Shown here: piece by piece, positions 46,640 through 56,651 of the stretch | Numbering within the stretch: position 1 is the stretch's first letter | Layout: the number at the start of each line of letters is the position of its first letter | Position numbers and translations under genes: made by a program | Assembly (NCBI GenBank): GCA_009760855.2 | Contig: WPIO01000286.1 | Coordinates: forward strand, 64,001 to 124,885 | Direction: 5' to 3' | Origin: Cristatella mucedo | Taxonomy: Eukaryota > Bryozoa > Phylactolaemata > Cristatellidae | Length of the DNA: 60,885 bases | Notes under the pieces: generated by a model | What the model was told of the DNA's origin: nothing | Databases searched by the model: none | The model's input: the letters and a program-made list of their open reading frames with translations, nothing else

Positions 46640-46790
46640 GAGTCTGTTGGCTACCGAATTCGTACCGAAAGCCGCTTAGGCTGTGAGTGGGCTATACAAA
46701 ACTCTCCTGTGTAGCACCCAAATGGTCTTTATGACTGTGGAATTACAGACGGAGATACATTACATAACTAGACGGCAACGTGTTAGGTAC
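46640..46790 (+). mobile_element. Second LINE family, 3' end, plus strand
   Basis: GTCTGTTGGCT, then after a short insertion AAGCCGCTTAGGCTGTGAGT, TATACAAAACTCTCCTGTGT and ACGGAGATACATTACATAAC. This is the reverse of the 27.5-kb 3' end. It directly follows the CAG array, so the array sits at its truncated 5' junction. Confidence 0.7.
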
Positions 46791-46984
46791 ATTCTTGTGC
46801 ATCTGCTTTCTATGTACTTGCACAAACAAACTTCGGGCCTGCCCTAGACAGGGATAACATATGCATTTTGTAACTGTAGGCCTTCTGGACTGGATTTGTT
46901 GTTAGCTAGACCATGTCCACAGAGCACTGCTTCTCAGCGACCTGCACTGACTTTCTACTAAGTAGCACATCGACATCTATATTA

Positions 46985-47725
46985 GTTACTGACTTTTTTG
47001 TCACTCAATTAACTTGCTCCACTGCTTGCTGGTCTACCGGTCTATGCAATCAGGCACTGACAGCTTGCGTAAAACTCCACAGCTAGGCTTGTCCATCGCG
47101 AGCTTGACAGTTGCCTCATCATACCACTTCTTTCCAACCTGCACTGGCTCCCTGTTAAGCAACGCATCGACTACAAAGGTCTGTCAATCACTTTTAGGAT
47201 CTCTTCATTCTTTGGCTCCAACCCAGCTATCAGATCTACTCCCCAACCCCCCACCGGGCTAAGCATCGTACCACTTGCTTTTCAGGATTTAATTATTTAC
47301 TTAAACCTCATACAAACCTCAAATACTTTAGAGATCGTGCTTTTAGTGCGTTTGCTCCCAAAGCATGGAACTCGCTTCCAATCTGGGTCATGGCATCCTT
47401 TGGCTTGACCACATTATAAAAGAAACTAAAAAACGCATCAACTTATAACAGCAATTTAGTGGGTCCTTGCGATTCGTCCTTTGTGTGTGCTCATGTGTGC
47501 TGACACTGTGCATGCTGACCCTGTGCAGGTCACCCCAAACCATATTATGCTATTTATCACCATGCGCATGTCATCTCGGCCATGTTATTCTTGCTAGCAT
47601 TGTTCATGTTACCACCAACCATTCGATCGTGCTTCCTATGCAGCAAATGTATAGTGCCTAGGAAGAGATTGAGCTCTCTGAGGATGCTATATCAAATGTA
47701 TCGTTATTATTATTATTTTGCATAC
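46985..47725 (+). mobile_element. LINE C-terminal part to tail
   Basis: Plus-strand order is ACTTGCTCCACTGCTTGCTG, then LQLVQN-type sequence, TCTTCATTCTTTGGCTCCAA, CCCAAAGCATGGAACTCGCT, the 3' UTR, hairpin (GTGCCTAGGAAGAGATTGAG) and TTATTATTATTATT at 47703. Frames are broken. Confidence 0.75.
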
Positions 47726-47734
47726 CAGAACTAC

Positions 47735-48080
47735 TTTACCGTTACGTTACGCATCGTCCCACCTACTCATCTGATTCACGTCGTTTAGATGTGTCTTTAT
47801 CAACCTACAATACTGTGGAGACAGTGCCTGTAGTCAAAAAGCTCCCAAAGCCTGGAACTCACTCCTCTGATGACAAGGCATCCCTTGATTTAGTGATATC
47901 TATAAAGAAGCTAAATCACTTCTGCACGGCAAAGCATTCACTTAGTCCCGGTGAGTTGTCCTGTGTATGCATGCTGATGAAGTCCATGCTACCACTTACC
48001 AAACGACATGTTTTGTTTACTTCATTTTTTCACTACCTAAGAAGAGTCTTGGCTCTGTAAGGATTCTATCAAAGCTAATA
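47735..48080 (+). mobile_element. Second LINE 3' part adjoining the previous one
   Basis: CATCGTCCCACCTACTCATC, CCCAAAGCCTGGAACTCACT and CACTACCTAAGAAGAGTCTT repeat the same C-terminal and hairpin order, strongly decayed, with only a vestigial tail. Confidence 0.6.
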
Positions 48081-48334
48081 TTATAATTAGCCTACGGTGA
48101 AGAGTAGGCTGTGGTACCATGTGAATAGCATTTCTTATCACGTAGATGTATTACGATAATTAATTTCAATTATAGCAGACTTATCATAACCTCACCCGGC
48201 TGAGCCAAAGCCCGTGTCAAAATGAATGTCCGCTTTAGCTATTATGGAATCTCCATCAAGCTAACGATACGAGTTCAGAGTTGCTAAATACGTTTGTATG
48301 GTATGCTAGAGCATGTGTTGCTTTTCATTGGTTC
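48081..48334. other. No feature recognised
   Basis: Short AT-rich spacer between LINE remnants. Confidence 0.3.
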
Positions 48335-49060
48335 AATTGTCCAGAATTAACAAGTCAAATATTCACTAGATTTCGTTGTCAGTTCAGGAAGTATGAAAAT
48401 AGGAGGTTAGGGAAAGAGATCTATATTAGTCTGCTGTTGAAAAATTTCGCATGCCCTGCGCCCTGACCGTTAGTCATTTGTACTAAGTGCCAAATGGGTG
48501 CCCAGGTGCTGAGTCACTTATGGTTAACTGGCTGAATCAGACCCCTTTCCATCGAAGCACAGAGCTCAATTTCTTTGCTTTCACCAGGCTGCCTAACCAG
48601 ACGCCTAGCTGCTCCGGTTTGCTCTTCTCTTCCCTCCTATTGCATGCCTTTCAACGGTTTTTCCTTATTTGCGCTACATGCAAACGTGTTGGCAATAGTG
48701 CCTCCAGTTTGTATCAATATCAAGTATTAAATCTTGCTGGTGAATTCTTTGATCGAATACAACGAGTTGCAGAGGTAGGTCTATCGATGCTGCAAATGCT
48801 GATTAACCCATTGAATCATGTCGTCTGTCATTTGAGGTACATGGCATCAGTGTTCAGTTCTTCAAAATGGGGTTCAGGTAGCATATCTCCTGTTGTACCT
48901 TCCCAAAATCTAGGTGCTCTGTTCCAACGTGACCTCTCACTAGACAACCGTATCAGATGCACAGTCAAGTCTGCCTACTTTTTACTAGGTAGCAGTTAAA
49001 CAATATTGGCCTGCTTAGACAACATATACAAGTTAACAAGTTAACATATACAATATAACC
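48335..49060 (+). repeat. Dispersed repeat with LINE segment
   Basis: 48335-48750 resembles 51030-51530 (shared AGGTTAGGGAAAGAGA, TTAGTCATTTGTACTAA, GTTGCTTTCACCAG-like and ATTGCGCTACATGCAAACGT-like blocks). From about 48870, ISPVVPSQNLGALFQRDLSL and CTVKSAYF match the RT/C-terminal junction of the main LINE, plus strand. The first part may be the decayed 5' portion of a LINE subfamily or another element. Confidence 0.5.
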
Positions 49061-49300
49061 GTTAAATGTTCACCATCAGGCCTTCCATTTTATCAATAAC
49101 GCCTTAAAGTCTGTTCCAATCCGTGCCGGCTGCACTGGGTCCCCACCTAAGGTGCTTATGGAGAACAGACAGTATCTACCTCCTTTCCCACCAAGCCATA
49201 ACTTTAGAGATTATTGCCTTGCGTTGCTCCTTGGTGCTGCTGCTAGCTGCTATTGGCTGCCTGAGGCAGCCGTATAATTATAAATAATTGGATCTGACAC
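49061..49300. other. No feature recognised
   Basis: Decayed sequence, possibly LINE 3' material (GGCTGCACTGGGTCCCCACC), but not assignable. Confidence 0.3.
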
Positions 49301-49440
49301 TCGACCACTCTGGTTTCAGACTTGCTCCCCATCTCTAGGTCGGTTGCCAATGTCTTATATGTTATAGGAGCAGCCAGGACCAAGGGTAGTGATTCTGCCG
49401 TGTACCCTCAATATATGTTAGCAGTAATATTAACTTTGCT
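49301..49440 (+). repeat. Dispersed repeat (partner 53750-53870)
   Basis: Shared blocks are TAGGAGCAGCCA, (T/C)TCTGCCG(T/A)GTACCCTCA and TATGTTAGCAGTAAT-like sequence. Nature unknown. Confidence 0.45.
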
Positions 49441-49504
49441 GCTTGTGTCCTGCTGCACAAGGCTACTACGAACAAATTTGTTTATTACAGCAGTTATTGG
49501 GTAT

Positions 49505-49690
49505 TCGTGATTCGTCCTTCGTGAGAATATGCACTGTCCTTGCTGCTTGCAAGTTACCTCTGCATATTACCTTTGCTTTACATGTTACCACCTAGTCATT
49601 TATTAATGCCTTCTATACAGCATCTGTAAAGTGCCAGAAATACGTTCAATTCTCTTATGGTGCTATATGCGTGTATTATTATTATTAATA
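49505..49690 (+). mobile_element. LINE 3' end
   Basis: ATTCGTGATTCGTCCTTCGT, GTAAAGTGCCAGAAATACG, TTCAATTCTCTTATGGTGCT and TTATTATTATTAATA. A decayed hairpin and tail. Confidence 0.65.
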
Positions 49691-49834
49691 CTACCCATAG
49701 CTTGCACCTGACCCCACTGTCTCATTTGCTCCTCTGATTTCCTTTCTCTCCTGTTCTCTGCCACCTGATCGTCTCACCTGCTCAAACCCAATAGAAACTC
49801 TTGATGATCGTTGCTGCATGTCGCATACAAATCA

Positions 49835-50113
49835 AGAGTTATATCTTGCTGCCACACACTATCAGTCTATGCAGAGTGTGGTAGTGGTAGGCTTGTCGAT
49901 GGTACAAATTCTTATTATTCTGCGCTGTCGTGTTTGCTGGCGTTCGAGGTGCATGGCTTCTGTGTTTACAACTTCCAAATGGGAAACTACTTGTTTATAT
50001 CCTGAAGCATCCACAAAAAATCACGGGGCACATATCTGTAGTGTCCATCCAATTTCATGACCAGATTATCTCCACGGTTCAGTATTTCTACCTGGAAATC
50101 ATACACATCTGGG
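49835..50113 (+). mobile_element. Decayed LINE segment, related to 48.76 and 54.09 kb
   Basis: Three segments share TGGTAGTGGTAGGCTTGTCG-like and GAGGTGCATGGCTTCTGTGT-like blocks. Downstream, a frame reading PEASTKNHGAHICSVHPISH then DQIISTVQ parallels ISPVQSARNLGVIF and STVKSAYF of the main LINE. Confidence 0.45.
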
Positions 50114-50580
50114 TCTGCTTAATAATAATATACACTTAAATAGCACCATCAGAGAGCCTTATTTCTTTTTAGCCTTTGCACACATTCTGCATGGGAAACA
50201 TTATCGATTGGTTACTCATTGAATGGTTCATCAATAACATGGAAATAATACCATGGCAAGAATTACGTGGTAGATGGTCTGCATGCAAATGTGGTTAGCA
50301 CCGACCTGGTTTGGTCCAGCAGTTAAGGTGCTCACCGCCCCCCCCCCCCCCGACCAAGGTCTGGCTGAGGTCGTGGGCTCGATCCAGGAGGCATATGTGA
50401 AGCGCCTTAATAGAGATTAAGTTCTCTTGGGGCGCTCTACAAATGAATTATATTTTATTTTTTTATTTTTTAGTCGTAGCATGCACAAGTGTCAGCAGCA
50501 TAAGCACATAACAGACAAATCACAAGGATCCACCAAATGCTGTGGCAGACAGGTGCATTTTTAGCTTTTTGTTTAGGCCA
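50114..50580 (-). mobile_element. LINE 3' part, minus strand, interrupted by SINE
   Basis: AATAATAATATACACTTAAA begins the tail at 50120, and the hairpin follows. The expected order resumes beyond the SINE (AGCATGCACAAGTGTCAGCA, GGATCCACCAAATGCTGTGG). Decayed. Confidence 0.7.
50309..50470 (+). mobile_element. SINE with 14-bp poly(C) expansion
   Basis: GGTTTGGTCCAGCAGTTAAG (A box), then C14 at 50338-50351 where other copies have CCCC, GGTCGTGGGCTCGATCCAGG (B box) and GTGAAGCGCCTTAATAGAGA with the full hairpin and a T-rich tail. Inserted in the minus-strand LINE. Confidence 0.8.
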
Positions 50581-50589
50581 AGTTGATCC

Positions 50590-51000
50590 AGGCATTCTTT
50601 ACCACCAGGTCTTTGTGCCAGTTAAACGAAGAATTTCTACTTTCTAAGAATATTCTATAGTATTTTCAGCTAAGATTGAATTATAAATGGATATAAGTAT
50701 ACAGTGCTGTGCATAGATTTTATATTTTTATTTCGTGCTGCATTATATGTTCCTTTAGTGGGTTCTACGGTATGTGATCCCCTAGTCGAATGGTTCCTGG
50801 ATATCGGTAGAAGTAAGGTTGATGAAGACGAGAAGGAAAATAGTTTAGAAAAACAGTCACGTGATTATTCGTAACTGATACTAGGTTAAAAATGATCTGC
50901 TAGAGTAGTATGAAGTGGCTCTAGGCGGTGAGATACTTAATGAGCTGAAGCTCATTCGGTTCCATGATCCACGAAGTTTCTATTGCACTCCATGTCTCCT
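50590..51000. other. No feature recognised
   Basis: AT-rich sequence with short frames only. Confidence 0.3.
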
Positions 51001-51535
51001 TTGCCTGCTGGGTCGACAGCCATGTCTTTATTTCAGTGAGTATAATATTCAGAGTATTCGCTTGATTTCGTCAGCAGTACAGGGAGTGCAAAAATTACAG
51101 GTTAGGGAAAGAGAATAATCTGTGTTCGGTTGAGAGATTTAACAGGCTTGGTACCGTGATCTTTAGTCATTTGTACTAAATGGGCACCCGGGTGCAGAGT
51201 ACCTCACGGTTATCTGGCTGACTCCACTCTTTTTCCCCTGAGCTTGGACCACCACAGACGTTAATTTCTATGTCCCAGTTGTTCATGCAGCTGCTAGCTT
51301 CAACTAGTTGTCTGAGCCAACCCATTCGAGTTGCAGTCTGGTGACTATAGGCAGGCCCGGCTGTCTGTGACACTACCGGTTCTTGCCGTTGCTTTCACCA
51401 GCCTACTAACCGGCTCCTCGGTTTGCTGTCCTCCTTTTTCCTCCTGTTTCTTCTCTTTTCGGTTTAGTATGTTCCCTTAATTGCGCTACGTGGAAATGTG
51501 CTGGCAATACTGCCTCAAGTTCGATACGCACTAAA
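51001..51535 (+). repeat. Dispersed repeat (partner 48335-48750)
   Basis: Collinear with the 48.3-kb segment over several blocks, including GATTTCGTCAGCAGT, AGGTTAGGGAAAGAGA and GGGCACCCGGGTGCAGAGT. No coding frame. Confidence 0.5.
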
Positions 51536-51546
51536 CAATGGGAGCC

Positions 51547-51690
51547 GCTGGTTTGGTCCAGTGGTTAAGGTGCTGGCTCCGACCAAGATCTGGCTGAGGT
51601 CAAGTGCTCGAGCCCCGAGGCATACGTGAAGTGCCTGAAGAGAGATCAAGTTCTCTTAGGGCACTATACAAATGAATTATATATTATTCT
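51547..51690 (+). mobile_element. SINE
   Basis: GGTTTGGTCCAGTGGTTAAG, GGTCAAGTGCTCGAGCCCCG and GTGAAGTGCCTGAAGAGAGA, with hairpin and an ATGAATTATATATTATT tail. Among the best kept copies. Confidence 0.8.
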
Positions 51691-51805
51691 TTGACAGTTG
51701 AGAGCACGAGCATGCAGCCGGCTTGAGCTGGCAGGACAAGACCAGGATAATGTAAGCAGCTTCCATCCAGTGTTCCTACTTCATTTCCAACTTAAAACAC
51801 TAGAA

Positions 51806-52158
51806 TCCCCTGACCTGACCACATTTAAAAAAGACCAAAGCTGCTATTGGCTGGCCTAGCCCCACTGTTGGTCACATGACCTGAGCTGCTATTGGCTTGG
51901 CTAGCCCAATAGTTGGTCACATGACCTAAGTTGCTATTGGCTAGCCTAGCCCAACTGTTGGTCACATGATCTATTATGAGACTTGCTTGCCCTAGCCTGG
52001 CTGTTGTTGGTCGCATGACCTAAGCCGGTCTAACCGGGTTGGTAGATGATTGTGTCCGATGTATTCAATTGCATTTCACTTTGCAGCAAATGTAAAGCGC
52101 CTTGAGAGAGATTAAGTTCTCTGAGGGTGCTTTATCAAGTGAATTATTATTATTATTA
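51806..52158 (+). mobile_element. LINE 3' part carrying a foreign minisatellite
   Basis: It starts in the C-terminal ORF2 region (CCCCTGACCTGACCACATTT). At about 51835 it changes to a non-LINE insert of 45-bp units (to about 52045). It returns to the LINE 3' UTR at TTCAATTGCATTTCACTTTG and ends with the hairpin and (ATT)n at 52144-52158. In normal copies the last ORF2 codons and part of the 3' UTR occupy the insert's place. Confidence 0.75.
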
Positions 52159-52691
52159 GAAAGAGATGTGGCAGACCAAATATCAAAACTTTAAATCTGG
52201 CATTTAATATTCACTTACGTTTCATCGCTAGTCAATCCACAGTTAGCATTGCTGCCAGTGCATGACAACCTTCTCAGGACTGCAGCCTCAGATTGAGTCT
52301 CCCTGTTTTCTGGATCTTTTGGTAGCGTTTTTTTTACGATATATCACTTAAAGCCATGCACCACAGGCTCAAGGTGCCGCCATTGCTACACCACATCATA
52401 CCAGGGAAAGCCTGCCAAAACTAAAACCTGTAGTCGTGGCTTACTTGGGCTACCTACCAACCCGGTTAGACCGGCTTAGGTCATGCGACCAACAGCCGGG
52501 CTAGGGCAAGCAAGTCTCATAATAGATCATGTGATCAACAGTTGGGCTAGGCTAGCCAATAGCAACTTAGGTCATGTGACCAACTGTTGGGCTAGCCAAG
52601 CCAATAGCAGCTCAGGTCATGTGACCAACAGTGGGGCTAGGCCAGCCAATAGCAGCTTTGGTCTTTTTAAATGTGGTCAGGTCAGGGGATG
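51806..52691. repeat. Large palindrome: arms 51806-52045 and 52454-52691
   Basis: The two arms, about 240 bp each, are close reverse complements, separated by about 410 bp. Each arm combines the LINE junction with the 45-bp minisatellite. The loop holds the LINE tail and unique sequence. Confidence 0.9.
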
Positions 52692-53272
52692 TTCTGACTC
52701 AGGTCGGAAGGGAGTTCCAGGCTTTGGGAGCGTACGAAATAAATGCACGGTCTCCAAAAGATTTGAGGTTTGTACGAGGTATTTGTTGACTATTGGATTC
52801 CGAAAAGTGGGTGGTACGATGCTTGGCCTGATATCTGAGAGATAGGCTGGAGCCGGAGAATGAAGTGACCTATGAGTAAGCGACAAGACCTTGATGTAAA
52901 TCCGTTGCTTGACTGGTAGCCAGTGCAGGTTGGCGAGAAGTGGTGTGATGTGGCAACTGTGCCACTCACGACAGACAAGCCTAGGTGCAGAGTTTTTCAC
53001 CAGCTGCAATCGCCTGATCGCACATGCCGGTAGGCCAGTAAGCAGTGAGTTGCAGAAGTCGAGACAAGATGTCATGAATGCATGGACCAACTTGGACGCG
53101 GTATCCTTCCCGAATTTTAGCAATGTTATGAAGCTGAAAATAGGCAGATTTGACTGTGGAGCTGATATGGTCATCTAACGAGAGGTCGCTTTGGAATATG
53201 ACACCTAGATTTCGAGCTGATTCAACAGGAGATATGCTGACAGAGCCAATTTTGAGCCGGCAGCCTTTCCAA
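52454..53272 (-). mobile_element. LINE C-terminal part with the same foreign minisatellite, minus strand
   Basis: ORF2 C-terminal frames on the minus strand ([56 protein letters not shown]) run from 53272 down to about 52660, where the minisatellite replaces the normal end. The 5' end is abrupt near 53272. Confidence 0.8.
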
Positions 53273-53274
53273 TT

Positions 53275-54089
53275 ATGCATGGCTTGAGCTGATGTGCATG
53301 GCTTGAGCTGACGCCGGTGACATGGCAAAATGTCCGTTGGGCCGGACCTCTTAGTGCATGCAGCATGTCAACAAGTCTCCCGGCACTAAAGTCCATTTGT
53401 GGAGAAGCAATTATTTGTAAGTACAACTCAGGAATTTGAGAGACCCCTCTGCCCTTCGAGCAGCAGAGCTGCCTATTCCACATCCCAAGAGCTGCTGCTA
53501 TTTGCCTTCGTGGAGAATGCATGCTTCACATTATTATTTGTCTTGCCTTATCAAGCTTTAATAATGTAGTCGTAGTATAATTGTGTCCTATTAGTACAAT
53601 TAAAGCTTTATAGGCATTTTTCCTAGTATTTTCTAATGAAAAAATTATGGGCTTATGTTATTGTTAGGTATTTGTTAGTCATTTGTATTTTCTGCGAAAT
53701 GAGGTGCTAGGGCAGACCTTGGGGCTCCGAGTCACGTGACCCGAAGGAAGACTTCAATTCTGCACTTGTCTTGGTTGGTGAGTACCAGCCTATGTTCGTT
53801 CTGTCATGTAGGAGCAGCCATGACCTCACCGAGCATCTCTGCCGAGTACCCTCAGCATGTGAGTATTAACAGCAACTATGCAGCACTTGAGCTTGGTTTC
53901 ATGCTTCGTAGGTCTTACTAGCCTGACATTGCTTCTTCTGAGTTTGCTCCTCAGCTCCTCCGTTTTCTTAGAACATGCACTGTTTCTCACATATCGATTG
54001 AGTTGCCTTACTTGCACTAAATGTAAATATTTCTGTTATTGCACCGTTTAGTATGCTGGTTTCGCTTTTTTAGCCGGTTCATTCTGTCT
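53275..54089. other. No gene recognised
   Basis: A short tandem duplication of GCATGGCTTGAGCTGA lies at 53277-53310. 53750-53870 is the partner of the repeat at 49301. Short frames only. Confidence 0.35.
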
Positions 54090-54530
54090 GCAGATGCTGT
54101 AAGCGGTAGTGGTAGTCCTGTCGGTTCTACTTATGTTTTATGGCGACATATCGAGGTGCATGCTATTTGTTGTCAATCTTTTAAAGTTGGCTTGGCTATA
54201 ATATAATAAGAGTACTGCTGTAAAGTAACTTGTAGCTATAGGTCCATATCAGCTTCAAAGATAAGTATACCTACACTCTTCGCGAACACATTATAAATGT
54301 TACAGCCTGCTTAGATAGGGATACAATATCCGAACTGATCAATATGGACTTAAGGAACTTGGAGCACTTAAAGGCCTGCACCAAACTTTGCAGTCAGGAT
54401 TGGTTGCCGTGAGCACAGCAGTCACCCCGGTGCCTTACTTTTCACGGCCATGAACTGGCTCCCTAACAAGCGGAGTATCGAATGAATGCTCGTGTCACTC
54501 TCAATTGCATCCCCTATTTCTCCTGTAACA
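54090..54530 (+). mobile_element. Strongly decayed LINE segment
   Basis: Shares GGTAGTGGTAGTCCTGTCGG and GAGGTGCATGCTATTTGTTG with 48.76 and 49.84 kb. Later, CCTGCTTAGATAGGGATACA and GAACTGGCTCCCTAACAAGC follow the main LINE's order. Confidence 0.4.
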
Positions 54531-54958
54531 TCCTACATATCAGTAGTATTTGTTAATAAGGTACAGCAAGTTCTGACTTGATGGGTTTTAGAGGAGCTCA
54601 ACAACACCCGTTCCTCATTGTATTTGCTCTCCCACTACCCAGTGCTAAGCATCTGGTCACTTCAAGTGTACTTCAATTTTTTTTACTTGATAAATCTTTT
54701 AGGTCGAATGCACTGAAATCCCAACTCTCGTCTAAGGTCTACTGGCGTAGCTCTATTTATTTCAGCCGAAGCTGCAGATGTTTAAATTAACTTTGACTTC
54801 TCCCCTGTTAACTGATACCGTTTCCTACGAACTATCAGGGTTTGCATAGTCACATGTGCCTGATTCAGGCCCTGTTTATAAAAAAAGTACCAAATTCTAT
54901 TTTTCGACCGGTTTTCATGCACAATCTTTGTTTTGAGACATGTGCACAAGCGCATGTT
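54531..54958. other. No feature recognised
   Basis: Possible LINE-derived sequence near 54600-54720 but too decayed to align. The short plus frames lack support. Confidence 0.3.
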
Positions 54959-54959
54959 C

Positions 54960-55050
54960 ATGATATTAATAATAATGCACTTGATACAGTGCTGGTATTG
55001 GTAAACTGCTGGATTCCCAAAAGCATGTTCAGTTCACAAACTTTATTTGA
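54960..55050 (-). mobile_element. LINE tail with internal deletion
   Basis: ATTAATAATAATGCACTTGA (tail) is followed within 15 bp by TGCTGGATTCCCAAAAGCAT, a segment normally about 350 bp further 5'. The intervening 3' UTR is missing. Confidence 0.55.
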
Positions 55051-55849
55051 TGCCGTAGTAAGGAATGCAAAACCAAAAACTATTCACTTAGGCTATTGAT
55101 TATTTGTCCAGTAGTGAAAGTGCTGAAAACCTATTACGACATTGCACGTCCAAATTTTCAACTTGGAAGAACTGTTGTGTAGAGCTACTGCTTGTTCATG
55201 ATAACATTTCTGCTTAAGCTGTGTACATTTTGTGTCGCATTGTGTTAGCTTAAATTTCAAATATTTTAAATTATAATAATATAAATAGATATATAACTGT
55301 CTTGCATGGCTGTGAGTGCTGCTGCTTCCTAAGTGTCATGTTGCCTTTCATCGGACATCTTCAAAAATTGGTTATTCGTGTAAAGGTAAGTCAATATTAG
55401 CCTCGATAAGACACACCCAGCACCATTACAACGTCGGACTTCGCAACTTTGGATGAACAAAAATTGGTAAGTACGTTTTCATCTTTTACTACGGCCGGTA
55501 TAACTTTAGTATTTCTCGTGTAGCACCTAATATTAACATACGGGTAATTGGGTAGCCATTACAGGATTAAAATGTTCAGATTTACTGTACTAATTCGAAT
55601 AGTTAATGTTGCTTCCATCTCAAGTTGTTAGAATGTACACTGTCACTTCGTTGCTAGTATGTTCTACCACGTTACTTGTTATTCTAAGGTGTTTGCTGTT
55701 TAAGAGAATTGATATTTATTGTATTCCCTTGCGTGCACAATCCACTTTTTATGATTGTTTTTGTTTGTGATTGCACTTGTTTTTATACGTTGTGTGCCTT
55801 GTGCTCCAGTCGCACGGTAAGTGTTAACATTTTTTCCATGTTGAGGGGA
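55051..55849. other. No gene recognised
   Basis: AT-rich sequence with short frames only, leading into the degenerate repeat. No member of the window's repeat families was seen. Confidence 0.35.
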
Positions 55850-56650
55850 TTTGTTGTTCGTTAGAACCCCCTGATTTAAGGGTTTGGGTTTGTTGATTTT
55901 AAGGCTGGAGTTTACCGTCTTAAAGTCGTAAGCTATAGGATCTGTTTGTCCTATGCTTAAGGTTATTAAGGTAAACAGGTGTAAAGGGTTTAGAATTGTA
56001 AAGTTTAGGGTATGGAATTATAGGGGGTTATGTTATAAAATGACAGGGTTTGTAGTTGATGGTGGGGTTTGGAATTATTGGGTATAGAATAATTGAGTGT
56101 AGAATCAATTAAAATTAATTGAATTATTATTATTATTTAATTATTGGAATGGATTAAGGTAACTATTGGGTTCCGAATCATATGGTCTAGAATTATAACG
56201 TCTAGAGTATTGGTCATTTTGGAGTTAAGGGTTAGGAATAAAATAGTTTGGAAATTTCCAGGATTATAGAGTCTGAAATAAATGGGTAAGGATTTATAGT
56301 GTCTAGATTATTTGGTAACAATTATTAGTTATAGATTAGCAAGGTTTAGAATATAGGATTTGGAATTAGACCATCTGAAATTATAGCTTCTGGATTATTG
56401 GGTATCGTCGTAGGGTGTAAAATAATAGGGTAGATAATAAAAAGGCTTTAAATTATATTGCTTGGAATCAAACAGATTACAATTACGAGGTTTCAAATTA
56501 TAGCGTTTGAATTATTAAGTTTAAATTTTAGGGTTTAAATTATAGGGTTATGGAACTATAGAATCTGGAATTATTAAGTTAGGAGTCACAATGTTTGGAA
56601 TAATAAGGTTTAGAATAATGTAATATTACACTGTTTACGATAATAGGATT
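55850..56650. repeat. Degenerate AT-rich minisatellite, about 15 bp
   Basis: A loosely periodic series around GGTTTAGAATTATAG (GGGTATAGAATAATT, AGGTTTAGAATAATG, GGGTTTAAATTATAG and similar), spaced about 14-17 bp. It grades into the neighbouring satellite. It contains TTAGGG-like words but is not a telomeric array. Confidence 0.7.
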
Positions 56651-56651
56651 T

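Noticed and set aside
55850-56650. Telomere
   Set aside because: TTAGGG-like words occur but not as a regular hexamer array; the period is about 15 bp.
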